Virus record (IMG/VR): IMGVR_UViG_3300020471_000671
Span: 1 to 27,955 of that record
From: a virus
Length of the DNA: 27,955 bases
Reading direction: 5' to 3' (one strand)
Positions 21,504 through 27,955 of the stretch are shown piece after piece. The notes beneath the pieces are model-generated. The model worked only from the letters and a program-made list of their open reading frames with translations, was not told the DNA's origin and searched no databases. Position numbers and translations under genes: made by a program. Positions within the stretch are counted from its first letter, which is position 1, and each line of letters starts with the position of its first letter.

Positions 21504-21515
21504 ATATCTTATAAT
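21487..21515 (+). promoter_or_regulatory. Perfect-consensus sigma-70 promoter
   Basis: TTGACA (21487-21492), a 17-base spacer, then TATAAT (21510-21515): every base of both boxes and the spacer length equal the bacterial housekeeping consensus. The expected start of transcription is near 21522, giving a ~16-base leader before ATG 21538. A CTAAATA late-like box (21500-21506) lies inside the spacer. Such promoters are typical of phage early genes served by host polymerase. Confidence 0.8.
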
Positions 21516-21537
21516 CATCTAGTAACTGAGCAGACCA

Positions 21538-21666
21538 ATGCGTCTTAAAAGCCATGAAACTCCTAGAAAGCGAGGACGCAACATCAAATCCCGTCTAGCG
21601 TCTGCTCGCTTACGACAATTAAAGAAACGTACAAAATTATTTGTGAAGAAACTTTATAATGAGTAA
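21538..21666 (+). CDS. Very basic 42-aa protein, first gene after the sigma-70 promoter
   Basis: ATG 21538 to TAA 21666 encodes 42 residues (MRLKSHETPRKRGRNIKS... LKKRTKLFVKKLYNE) with about 16 Lys/Arg and very few acidic residues. It overlaps the next ATG (21659) by eight bases. Composition suggests nucleic acid or ribosome/RNA polymerase binding; it resembles no family I can name. As the first gene behind a consensus promoter it could be an early host-takeover protein. Confidence 0.6.
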   Translation: MRLKSHETPRKRGRNIKSRLASARLRQLKKRTKLFVKKLYNE

Positions 21667-22291
21667 CCTTATATCACTTTTTCCGATAATAATTCATCAG
21701 TTTGATATTCCTGATTTTGATGCAGCTGCTATAGAAGAGTATTGTTATGGTGAACAAAGGGTAGACCCAGAAGGAAAACAAAAATCTAATAGAGGAGGGT
21801 GGCAATCTCAAGATCATTATTGTAGGTTTGATAATATTTTAAGTAGAACTCTTATGAGGGGATTAAATAAATGGTCTGAAGGTGATATACTTCAGAAAGG
21901 AACTGAAATGGAAGTTGGTGCAATGTGGATTAATATAAATGGTCCTAACTGTTATAATATGAAACACAACCATCCTAATGCTGATTTATCTGGAGTATTT
22001 TGGGTTAAGGGATCTGGTCCAAATATAGGTTCTTTAATATTTGATGATACTAATAACTATTCAAGATTTCAAGAAAGTGTATGTTATAGTGAAACCTTTA
22101 AAAATTCCAATTATCTGTGGGACCAATTTACATTTGAACCTACAATAGGACAATGCATTATTTTTCCAGCATGTCAGGATCATAATGTAGAAATTAATGG
22201 AACAGATGAAGAAAGAATATCAGTTTCTTTTAATATTAGACTTGACATAGATTTTAATTCTGCTACAATAGGTAGGATGAGGAACAAATAG
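21659..22291 (+). CDS. 2OG-Fe(II) oxygenase-like protein (TIGR02466-type), copy 1
   Basis: A 210-residue protein with a double-stranded beta-helix oxygenase layout. An M-K-H-N-H-P-N-A-D-L-S-G-V-F-W-V segment (His103, His105, Asp109) holds the first iron ligands, and P-A-C-Q-D-H-N-V-E gives the distal His175. Arg186 in E-R-I-S-V-S-F-N-I is the likely 2-oxoglutarate anchor. This agrees with the TIGR02466 putative 2OG-Fe(II) oxygenases common in cyanophages. The reaction is probably hydroxylation, but the substrate is unknown. It starts inside the end of the 42-aa gene and shares its promoter. The protein at 22934 is related. The metal ligands were assigned by eye and need alignment. Confidence 0.8.
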   Translation: MSNLISLFPIIIHQFDIPDFDAAAIEEYCYGEQRVDPEGKQKSNRGGWQSQDHYCRFDNILSRTLMRGLNKWSEGDILQKGTEMEVGAMWININGPNCYNMKHNHPNADLSGVFWVKGSGPNIGSLIFDDTNNYSRFQESVCYSETFKNSNYLWDQFTFEPTIGQCIIFPACQDHNVEINGTDEERISVSFNIRLDIDFNSATIGRMRNK

Positions 22292-22332
22292 TGGGAGTAC
22301 AAAAGATGTCCACGTAGAAGGACTGCCCACTA
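22289..22332 (+). ncRNA. Nested stem-loop structure, possible RNA element
   Basis: TAGTGGG (22289-22295) pairs with CCCACTA (22326-22332), and inside it GTCC (22308-22311) pairs with GGAC (22320-22323) around an 8-base loop. It begins at the stop codon of the first oxygenase and ends 30 bases before the next start. No T run follows, so it is not a normal terminator. Two TATAAA-like boxes (22337-22342, 22349-22354) follow without good -35 boxes. Confidence 0.4.
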
Positions 22333-22362
22333 CCTATATAAACCAGCGTATAAAATGTTACC

Positions 22363-22596
22363 ATGATGAGAGATCAATTATTAAAAGCGATAACTTCCCA
22401 TGCTAAAGGTGAAATAGAAAGGCACAGAGCAAACGTTGAGGTATATCTTAGTAATCCTGCTGGTATAGGTGAACATTCGGATATAACAGATGCAATACAG
22501 GTAGAAATTGACAAGATCTCTCGTTATCATGATCAGATTGAAGTAATAAATACTTACTTAAGAGATAAGAAGCATCCAATACAATTAAATGAATGA
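22363..22596 (+). CDS. Small helical protein (77 aa), cyanophage-type hypothetical
   Basis: A 77-residue protein, MMRDQLLKAITSHAKGEIERHRANVEVYLSNPAGIGEH..., almost all helical with a central Gly/Pro turn (SNPAGIGEHSD) and coiled-coil-like second half (QVEIDKISRYHDQIEVINTYL). No enzyme motif is visible. It overlaps the next ATG (22589) by eight bases. The function is unknown; it may be a small dimeric helical hairpin. Confidence 0.7.
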   Translation: MMRDQLLKAITSHAKGEIERHRANVEVYLSNPAGIGEHSDITDAIQVEIDKISRYHDQIEVINTYLRDKKHPIQLNE

Positions 22597-22738
22597 TAAA
22601 GAGGCAGCGAAAAAATTAATAAAGTTAGCTAAAGAACATCCTGATTGGTATTCCAAAAAGGATGTTTTTTATGCAAAGCAAGTTAAAAAACAACTTAAAA
22701 GAGCAAAAAAACTCCGAAAAAAACAAACTGAAACTTAA
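22589..22738 (+). CDS. Basic 49-aa protein, unknown
   Basis: ATG 22589 to TAA 22738 encodes MNDKEAAKKLIKLAKEHPDW... ending with a Lys-rich helix (KQLKRAKKLRKKQTET). It overlaps the previous gene by eight bases and is followed within three bases by the next ATG, so it belongs to the same run. The charged helix suggests nucleic acid or acidic protein contact; no family is recognised. Confidence 0.6.
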   Translation: MNDKEAAKKLIKLAKEHPDWYSKKDVFYAKQVKKQLKRAKKLRKKQTET

Positions 22739-22740
22739 TT

Positions 22741-22941
22741 ATGGCACTATCCGAACAAGTTGAAACTGCTTTGAATGAAGCACAAGATAAACTAAGAGAA
22801 GCATTAGCCTTCGCAGCAAGGAGTGAAAAACCTTATATTAGTAAGCATATATCTGATATGATGATGAAGATAGATTGTTTATGCGAAGTGTCTGTATTAA
22901 TTGACCACGTTGAAGATAGTATGAGAGTTGAAGATGAGTGA
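22741..22941 (+). CDS. Small helical protein (66 aa), unknown
   Basis: A 66-residue protein, MALSEQVETALNEAQDKLREALAFAAR..., predicted helical with two Cys (C-L-C near residue 47) and an acidic end (RVEDE). It overlaps the second oxygenase start by eight bases (ATGAGTGA). No family is recognised. The repeated eight-base overlaps in this run suggest translational coupling of the whole set. Confidence 0.65.
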   Translation: MALSEQVETALNEAQDKLREALAFAARSEKPYISKHISDMMMKIDCLCEVSVLIDHVEDSMRVEDE

Positions 22942-23656
22942 AGTTCCTGAGTATTTTCAAGATAATATACTAGCCTCAACGGTAGCACAATTTCCTAGTG
23001 GGACAATGTTCCATGCGTTTTCGACACCAATATACGCAACTAGGATTAAAGATAATCTTGATGAAATTCAGACAGAACTCAGTAGATCTTATAGAAAGAC
23101 TACTTTTACATATAAAGAAGAGTTTGGGATGACACATCAGTTGTCAGATACTACTTTTTCTGGTAATGTTATAGTTGAACATGGATTAAAAGAATTTGAA
23201 CAAGTAATCCATTTTCATCTTTGTAATTACATGACAGGGATAAAATTTCCCCAGGATGGAGGTAGGAGTAGTAAGACTAAAATAGAGGATGTAAAATATA
23301 CAATCTCACAATCTTGGTGGTCTAAGTTTGGATATAGAGATTATGCTCATGTACATAATCATGGTAATAGTGATGTATCTGGAGTGTACTATTTCCAAGC
23401 ACCTTCTAGTGAAGAGATAGCATCTTTTGACACTCCTTGGGGTACTCAACCAGAAGGAAATATATATTTTAGTTCACCTGCACCTTCTTCAGTAACATCA
23501 TTTGTTTATGCTCATTATGCATTTAAGCAAAGTATGTTAGCAGAAGTGGGTAAAATGGTATTATTCCCTGCTTACTTAGATCATGGTGTAACAACTAATG
23601 AAACAAAACAAGATAGGGTAAGTTTAGCATTTAACATTAATTTTGATAGAGCATAA
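22934..23656 (+). CDS. 2OG-Fe(II) oxygenase-like protein, copy 2
   Basis: I choose ATG 22934 over the TTG at 22928, since it gives the same eight-base overlap as its neighbours. The 240 residues show the same oxygenase pattern as the protein at 21659: A-H-V-H-N-H-G-N-S-D-V-S-G-V-Y-Y (His139, His141, His143, Asp147), distal H217 in P-A-Y-L-D-H-G-V, and R228 in D-R-V-S-L-A-F-N-I-N-F. It is thus a diverged second member of the TIGR02466-type family, with a longer N-terminal part and an insert between strands (170-190). The substrate is unknown. Two copies in one operon hint at different substrates. Confidence 0.8.
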   Translation: MSEVPEYFQDNILASTVAQFPSGTMFHAFSTPIYATRIKDNLDEIQTELSRSYRKTTFTYKEEFGMTHQLSDTTFSGNVIVEHGLKEFEQVIHFHLCNYMTGIKFPQDGGRSSKTKIEDVKYTISQSWWSKFGYRDYAHVHNHGNSDVSGVYYFQAPSSEEIASFDTPWGTQPEGNIYFSSPAPSSVTSFVYAHYAFKQSMLAEVGKMVLFPAYLDHGVTTNETKQDRVSLAFNINFDRA

Positions 23657-23862
23657 TGGCATTACCCAAACATATATCACCAGGTGCTTTGACCCGAAAG
23701 GAATTTGGTTACACTCCACCTAGTCACGAAGAGTTGATAGAAGAAATGGAATATATAGCAGAGGAGATGGGTGGAACTTTATCAGTTCTTTATTGTTCTG
23801 ATCCATATAGAACTTGGAAAAGAGTTGAAATTATCTACGATAAAAAAGAGAAAAATGAATAA
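23656..23862 (+). CDS. Small hypothetical protein (68 aa)
   Basis: A 68-residue protein, MALPKHISPGALTRKEFGYTPPSHEELIEEMEYIAEEMGGTLSVLY... , sharing one base with the oxygenase stop (TAATG). It has an acidic helix (ELIEEMEYIAEEM) followed by a beta-like segment (TLSVLYCSDPYRTWKRVEIIY). No family is recognised. It overlaps the next ATG at 23855 by eight bases. Confidence 0.65.
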   Translation: MALPKHISPGALTRKEFGYTPPSHEELIEEMEYIAEEMGGTLSVLYCSDPYRTWKRVEIIYDKKEKNE

Positions 23863-24004
23863 GATAAAAAGAACACTACATGCACTAAAGGAATGGGATA
23901 AGAGATGGGCATTTAAGTTCCAAGGTAAGTTTGGACTATCTAATTATCAAATGTTTTGTGCTTGCTTTGCAAAAGGATTTATTATCGGTGCTATTCTATT
24001 ATGA
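23855..24004 (+). CDS. Small membrane-associated protein (49 aa), unknown
   Basis: I start at ATG 23855, giving 49 residues; a longer reading from 23771 lies mostly inside the previous gene. The N-terminal half is basic (NKIKRTLHALKEWDKRW) and the C-terminal end is hydrophobic (CACFAKGFIIGAILL), like a tail-anchored or short membrane protein. The stop overlaps the PyrE start (ATGA). No family is recognised. Confidence 0.6.
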   Translation: MNKIKRTLHALKEWDKRWAFKFQGKFGLSNYQMFCACFAKGFIIGAILL

Positions 24005-24639
24005 AGAATTATACAGAAAATAGAAGAAGATTGAAAGATCTTATAAAATCTTATGCTTATCGTAGAGGTGAGTTTAAACTTTCTTCAGGTCGCACAAGTG
24101 AACACTATGTTAATTGCAAACCTGTTATTTTAAGAGGTGATGGATTAACTTTAGTTTCTAATTTATTATTAGAACATATACATCTTGGTTCTAATTGTGT
24201 AGCTGGACTTACTTTAGGTGCAGATCCATTAGTTAGTGGTGTTGTTATGGCATCTCATGCATTTTGGGATGAGAGTGCATTTAAGTTTGGGGTTCCTGGT
24301 GGTATAATAGTTCGTAAGAAACCTAAAGGGCATGGAACTGGAGCATGGTTAGAAGGACCACTTCCACCTCAAGGAACTGTAGTAACAATATTAGAAGATG
24401 TTATCACTACTGCAAAGTCTGCTATATTTGCTGCTGAAAAGATTCGTGATGCTGGATATTTTGTAGACCATATAGTTTGTATCGTAGATAGGCAAGAAGA
24501 AGGTGAGGCAGACAAAGTATGTAAAGATGCTAAAATAAAATTAACAAGTATATACAAATTAGATGATATTGTTCCTATGCATGATGATTCTTTTAAATCA
24601 AATGACCACGAGCATATGAGTCTTAACATGGCTAAATAG
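24001..24639 (+). CDS. pyrE: Orotate phosphoribosyltransferase PyrE
   Basis: A 212-residue protein from ATG 24001; an upstream in-frame reading to 23956 lies inside the previous gene. It shows the OPRTase N-terminal F-K-L-S-S-G-R-T-S-E-H-Y-V-N-C motif (about 21-35) and the PRPP loop E-D-V-I-T-T-A-K-S at 132-140. The enzyme joins orotate and PRPP to form OMP in pyrimidine synthesis; phage copies would support nucleotide supply. The PRPP loop normally reads TTGGS, so the Ala-Lys pair in place of Gly-Gly is odd and could alter activity. It follows the small membrane protein with a four-base overlap and ends the operon before the fibre genes. Confidence 0.8.
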   Translation: MKNYTENRRRLKDLIKSYAYRRGEFKLSSGRTSEHYVNCKPVILRGDGLTLVSNLLLEHIHLGSNCVAGLTLGADPLVSGVVMASHAFWDESAFKFGVPGGIIVRKKPKGHGTGAWLEGPLPPQGTVVTILEDVITTAKSAIFAAEKIRDAGYFVDHIVCIVDRQEEGEADKVCKDAKIKLTSIYKLDDIVPMHDDSFKSNDHEHMSLNMAK

Positions 24640-24664
24640 ACATGTAGCAAAGGTATGATTATTC

Positions 24665-25990
24665 GTGGCAACTAAGAAGATATCGCAGTTAGAAACAATA
24701 TCAGACTCCAATCTATCGGGTGAAGCAATTTTACCTGTTGTTGTATCTGACCCATTGATTCCTAACAGGAAAGCAAAAGTAAATCAACTATTTAAAGGGG
24801 TATCACAGGGAACCAAAGCGGAACCTGGTCTTACCTTCGACCTCGATAGAGATACTGGATTGTATCAAAATGCATATGACCAGATAGGTGTTGCATTTGG
24901 GGATGGTGGTTTATATTGTACACGACTTGATAATGGTAACAGCAGTACATCATTATATGTAAACGCTGTTGATGATGTTGCTAATAATACTGATATAGTT
25001 TTTGCTCCAAAAGGTACTGGTGCTGTTAAAGTAACAGGTCAGTTCTTAATTGAGGATGGTTCTTTTGTATTGGAAGATACACAAGGTCCGAGAGCAAGAT
25101 TTGAGGTTGGTAATGTAGGAACTGGTAATAGTATTAGGATATTTACATTTCCAACTATTACTCAAGGTAGTGGTACTACTATAGTTGGTGATGATACTAC
25201 TCAAACATTAACAAATAAAACTGTTCTTATTGATGAGGATAACTTTGTTATTGTTGATGGCACAGAGGAAGCAATCTTCCAAATTAATTGGCCAACGACT
25301 TCAGGTACTAGGAGATCTTATTTCTTACCTGATGCTGGTGCTGTAACAACAGCAACAGAACCTACTGCTACTTCATCTACTTTACTTGATACTAAAACTG
25401 AGCAAACAGTCTTAAGTAAGACTTTGGTTAATCCAAGATTTGTTTCCAATGCAGATGTTGGTACGAGTTATGCTCAATTTTCTACTGGTGGTTTATCAGG
25501 TAATAGAACAATCACTATTCCTGACTTAAGTTTAACTTTAGTTGGAACAGATGCTACTCAGGTTTTAACTAACAAGAGTATTGGTGGATTGATACTTCAA
25601 GACACCACCGATGTAACTAAGAAACTTAATTTTAATCTTTCTAATCAGAACGCATTAACAAATACAAACTATCAGTTTCCAGCTACATCTCTACTAAATA
25701 ATTCAGGTAACGTTACTTCAACTTTAGTTGTTGAGTTAGCAGCTCAGGATCTAAAGAATAAGACAATTTACTCTCCTACTATAAGGAGTGTAAATAATAA
25801 CAACGGTTCTGCTGTTATTGAAGTAGATAACTTGTCAGCAAATAGGATAATTAGATTCCCTGATGCTGATGCAACTCTTCTTTCTACGGAAAACGTTACT
25901 GTTGATGATGTTAACTTCGGTGCTGGTATTGGTGCAGCAAACTTAACTTCACGAACACGATTACAACAATTCTTTTACGCAGGTTTTTAA
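24665..25990 (+). CDS. Fibre-type virion protein with LTNKT repeats
   Basis: A 441-residue protein starting at GTG 24665 (MATKKISQLETI), with AAAGG about 11 bases upstream. It contains four spaced copies of an L-x-N/S-K-T/S-(x)n motif: Q-T-L-T-N-K-T, T-V-L-S-K-T-L-V-N-P, Q-V-L-T-N-K-S and D-L-K-N-K-T-I-Y-S-P, at intervals of roughly 50-80 residues. The repeats are typical of trimeric phage fibre shafts. The N-terminal SQLETISDSNL is a common start in phage tail and baseplate attachment proteins. It is probably a virion structural or fibre protein; the exact part is unknown. Confidence 0.75.
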   Translation: MATKKISQLETISDSNLSGEAILPVVVSDPLIPNRKAKVNQLFKGVSQGTKAEPGLTFDLDRDTGLYQNAYDQIGVAFGDGGLYCTRLDNGNSSTSLYVNAVDDVANNTDIVFAPKGTGAVKVTGQFLIEDGSFVLEDTQGPRARFEVGNVGTGNSIRIFTFPTITQGSGTTIVGDDTTQTLTNKTVLIDEDNFVIVDGTEEAIFQINWPTTSGTRRSYFLPDAGAVTTATEPTATSSTLLDTKTEQTVLSKTLVNPRFVSNADVGTSYAQFSTGGLSGNRTITIPDLSLTLVGTDATQVLTNKSIGGLILQDTTDVTKKLNFNLSNQNALTNTNYQFPATSLLNNSGNVTSTLVVELAAQDLKNKTIYSPTIRSVNNNNGSAVIEVDNLSANRIIRFPDADATLLSTENVTVDDVNFGAGIGAANLTSRTRLQQFFYAGF

Positions 25991-25996
25991 TTAACA

Positions 25997-27445
25997 ATGG
26001 CAGACCAAGGACTCTTAGCACAATCAAAACCAGGAGCAAATACCAACGTGCTTTTGTACGGTGCTGACACTGATAAATCAGCAAGTGCTGTATTGACTAT
26101 CGCAAATGATGGAACAGGTTCAGCATATAAAGTTGGTATAAAGGATTATGACCAAAAATTAACTGTTGGTTCAGGTGCTCTTCTTCACGAAGGTGATGTA
26201 ATTACTGGATATAAAGTAACAGTTAATAACGCTATGTCTGATGCTACTGGTTTAGTGGCAGGAAATGAGATAACAAGTGATGACAGTGAAAAGAGTTTTT
26301 TCTTTGAATCTTTTATAGTACCTGATTATACAGAATATTTTGTTAAAGATGTTTTACTTAGAAACGTTACTACTGAATCAGTAACTGGTACGTTTACTGT
26401 TGGTGAAACAATAACCAAAGGTACTGGTAGTGATACAACAACAGCAGTTGTTTACAATGTAACTGGTACTATACTTAGTCTTGGACCTTCAACTATTAAT
26501 GGATCTGGTGCAGAATTCGCTGATGGTGATTCTATAACTGCTTCTGGTGGTGCTACAGCAACTGTATCTACTGGTGGTATTGCAACAGGTGTTCAAACTT
26601 GGGTTTTCTCTGTTACAACTGCTGGCGGTACTTACAATTCTTACGAAACAGATAATTTACAAATATTTGGGGATAGGATTTATAGATTTAATGTTGGTGA
26701 TTCCTCTATGAGTGGTAGAGATTTTAAAATATCAACTGATATTAATGGTGAGTGGGGATTAGATGGTATTGCTGGTAATGCTGATGATGGTACAGAATAT
26801 ACCACTGGTAAGACTTCGAGTGGTGCTGAAGGTGATGGTGCTAATGGTTATATTCAATATGACTTTAGTCAAAATACAACATTAACTGGATTACTTTACT
26901 TCTATGATGGAGGTACTGGTACTGCTGGTAATAATGTTTACGGTGGTAGTACACGTAATATGACAATATCAACTACTTTTACATACCTTGATATGTTTGT
27001 TTATAATGTAAAAGGAACATGGACTAATGGTGCTGATACATTTACTTCAGCAGGTACAACATTTACTGTAACTGCACAAGATGTTCAACCATACGGATAT
27101 GTTCGTAGTTATAGTGGAACTGACCTTAAAGTAATTAAGGGTATTAATTCTCCTGATTTTGCTGGTAGTGATACCTTTAGAGATGCACCTAGACAATTAG
27201 CTGCAGATAGATCTACTGTTACTGTAAGTTCTGTTGATGTTGCAACTACTGCTCTTGAAGATGCTAGTTATCTTGTTAATGGTGTTACTAATGGTAACAA
27301 TGAAGTTGATAGAATAACTTCTATTGTTGTTGGACCAGGTGAGAGATTAATTGTTAATAGTACTACTGCTAATAACTCATTTAATCTTATTGGATTTGAA
27401 GATGCTTCAACAGCATTATCAACTAGAGTATTTGGCGGTGCATAA
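25997..27445 (+). CDS. Virion structural protein, beta-rich
   Basis: A 482-residue protein, MADQGLLAQSKPGANTNVLLYGADT..., six bases after the preceding stop. It has a repeated F-T-V-G-E-T-I-T...G-S-D-T-T-T-A-V-V style beta motif (about residues 133-195), Gly/Thr/Ser/Asp-rich content and few Lys/Cys. These features fit a fibre or baseplate-periphery protein of cyanophages. The end region (VDRITSIVVGPGERLIVNS) resembles a beta-sandwich tip. It is probably co-assembled with its neighbours. No specific T4 match is seen. Confidence 0.7.
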   Translation: MADQGLLAQSKPGANTNVLLYGADTDKSASAVLTIANDGTGSAYKVGIKDYDQKLTVGSGALLHEGDVITGYKVTVNNAMSDATGLVAGNEITSDDSEKSFFFESFIVPDYTEYFVKDVLLRNVTTESVTGTFTVGETITKGTGSDTTTAVVYNVTGTILSLGPSTINGSGAEFADGDSITASGGATATVSTGGIATGVQTWVFSVTTAGGTYNSYETDNLQIFGDRIYRFNVGDSSMSGRDFKISTDINGEWGLDGIAGNADDGTEYTTGKTSSGAEGDGANGYIQYDFSQNTTLTGLLYFYDGGTGTAGNNVYGGSTRNMTISTTFTYLDMFVYNVKGTWTNGADTFTSAGTTFTVTAQDVQPYGYVRSYSGTDLKVIKGINSPDFAGSDTFRDAPRQLAADRSTVTVSSVDVATTALEDASYLVNGVTNGNNEVDRITSIVVGPGERLIVNSTTANNSFNLIGFEDASTALSTRVFGGA

Positions 27446-27453
27446 TACTGTCT

Positions 27454-27461
27454 AATAAATA
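27454..27461 (+). promoter_or_regulatory. Late promoter box AATAAATA before the 27487 gene
   Basis: AATAAATA ends 25 bases before the ATG at 27487, after the preceding stop at 27445. A weak ribosome site (AGGAAT) follows. Confidence 0.55.
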
Positions 27462-27486
27462 ACCATATAGGAATAGCGTATAAGTA

Positions 27487-27955
27487 ATGTCACTAACTAG
27501 GTTAAAGAATATTATTACGTCCCGTACGGGACGTATTATCTACGTCAACCCTGACGATTTCGATGCGTCAGACGCTATTGATAATAGGGGTAACTCTGCA
27601 TTGCGTCCTTTTAAGTCATTGCAACGTGCATTTCTTGAGGTGGCAAGGTTCTCATATAGAGTTGGTCTAAGTAATGACGAATTCGATGCATTTTCAATTT
27701 ACTTATACCCTGCTACTTACGAGATTGATAACAGACCTGGTGATGTATTATATACAAACGTTGCTCCTATTGACGATAATTCCAACCTAGATTTAACATC
27801 ACCTAATAATGTACTATACAAATACAACTCAGTTGAAGGTGGTGTCATTGTACCTAGAGGTTGTTCTGTTGTTGGTACTGACCTTAGAAGAACTAAAATA
27901 ATTCCAAAGTATGTTCCTTATCCTACAACATACGCTGCTAAAGGTATAAACACAG
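27487..27955 (+). CDS. Large virion structural protein, N-terminal part (truncated by window)
   Basis: ATG 27487 opens a frame that runs without stop to the window end (156 codons visible). The protein begins MSLTRLKNIITSRTGRIIYVNPDDFDASD, then N-S-A-L-R-P-F-K-S-L-Q-R-A-F-L-E-V-A-R-F and Y-L-Y-P-A-T-Y-E-I. The N-P-D-D-F-D-A-(S/T)-D and R-P-F-(K/R)-(S/T)-(L/I)-Q-R-A-x-x-E motifs are typical of long cyanophage structural proteins that begin with a beta-helix-type domain. It lies in the fibre cluster. The identity of the rest is outside this window. Its start region contains a 20-base palindrome (27516-27535). Confidence 0.75.
   Translation, partial: MSLTRLKNIITSRTGRIIYVNPDDFDASDAIDNRGNSALRPFKSLQRAFLEVARFSYRVGLSNDEFDAFSIYLYPATYEIDNRPGDVLYTNVAPIDDNSNLDLTSPNNVLYKYNSVEGGVIVPRGCSVVGTDLRRTKIIPKYVPYPTTYAAKGINT
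27516..27535. repeat. 20-base perfect palindrome in the start of a structural gene
   Basis: TACGTCCCGT followed by its exact reverse complement, with no spacer, at codons 10-16 of the truncated gene (27487). It is GC-rich compared with the surrounding AT-rich DNA. It may form a hairpin only if the centre opens, or serve as a protein binding site. Confidence 0.7.

Noticed and set aside
23771-23854. Longer start for the 49-aa protein
   Set aside because: The extension lies inside the preceding gene; ATG 23855 gives the eight-base overlap typical of this run.
23956-24000. Longer PyrE N-terminus
   Set aside because: It overlaps the previous gene in another frame; PyrE-like sequence begins after ATG 24001 and ATGA coupling fits.
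1-27955. tRNA genes, CRISPR arrays, insertion sequences, integrase or attachment sites
   Set aside because: Gaps between genes are short and none shows a cloverleaf, regular spaced repeats or transposase/integrase motifs.

Overview
This window looks like part of the genome of a T4-like marine cyanophage (a myovirus of Synechococcus or Prochlorococcus). Recognisable T4 core proteins (gp32, gp33, gp4, gp5, gp26, gp27, gp48, gp51, gp53, gp54) occur beside genes typical of cyanophages (thyX, phoH, a DUF1825-type protein, cp12, cpeT, pyrE). The DNA is AT-rich and genes are packed with TAATG and ATGA overlaps. All family assignments were made by reading sequence motifs; no database search was run.

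Layout. (1) 1-3444: rightward replication and regulation genes: the thyX 3' end, a 76-aa protein, phoH, a PD-(D/E)XK exonuclease, gp33, a DUF1825-like protein and gp32, closed by a hairpin terminator. (2) 3515-4899: a three-gene cassette of a secreted four-cysteine protein, a one-membrane-segment protein and a SAM methyltransferase. (3) 4900-5221: a two-way terminator and a 56-aa ORF. (4) 5222-7218: the only leftward genes, gp48 then gp53, divergent from gp4. (5) 7257-21107: gp4 and the tail/baseplate hub genes in order: gp54, a 72-aa protein, gp26, gp51, two ~1,025-aa tape-measure-like paralogs, gp27, CP12, CpeT, gp5. (6) 21131-24639: small unknown genes, two related 2OG-Fe(II) oxygenases and pyrE, with a perfect-consensus sigma-70 promoter near the start. 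(7) 24665-27955: three virion/fibre-type proteins, the last cut by the window end.

How the genes work together. gp32 and the exonuclease serve phage DNA metabolism, and gp33 links the late sigma factor to the sliding clamp. gp4 finishes heads. gp48, gp53, gp54, gp26/51, the tape-measure-like pair, gp27 and gp5 build the baseplate hub and tail tube start. CP12, CpeT, PyrE and ThyX redirect host carbon flow, pigment handling and nucleotide supply.

Most notable observations: gp51 has no usable start codon upstream of its conserved-looking body and joins gp26 through a textbook -1 slippery heptamer (T TTT TTC) just upstream of tape-measure-like genes, which suggests a lambda G/GT-style frameshift fusion in a T4-like phage. 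The two tape-measure-like proteins are tandem paralogs, and the second carries a SleB-like hydrolase domain whose usual catalytic Glu position is Ser. Two photosynthesis-related host genes sit inside the hub operon. A TTGACA-N17-TATAAT promoter lies within the late structural region.
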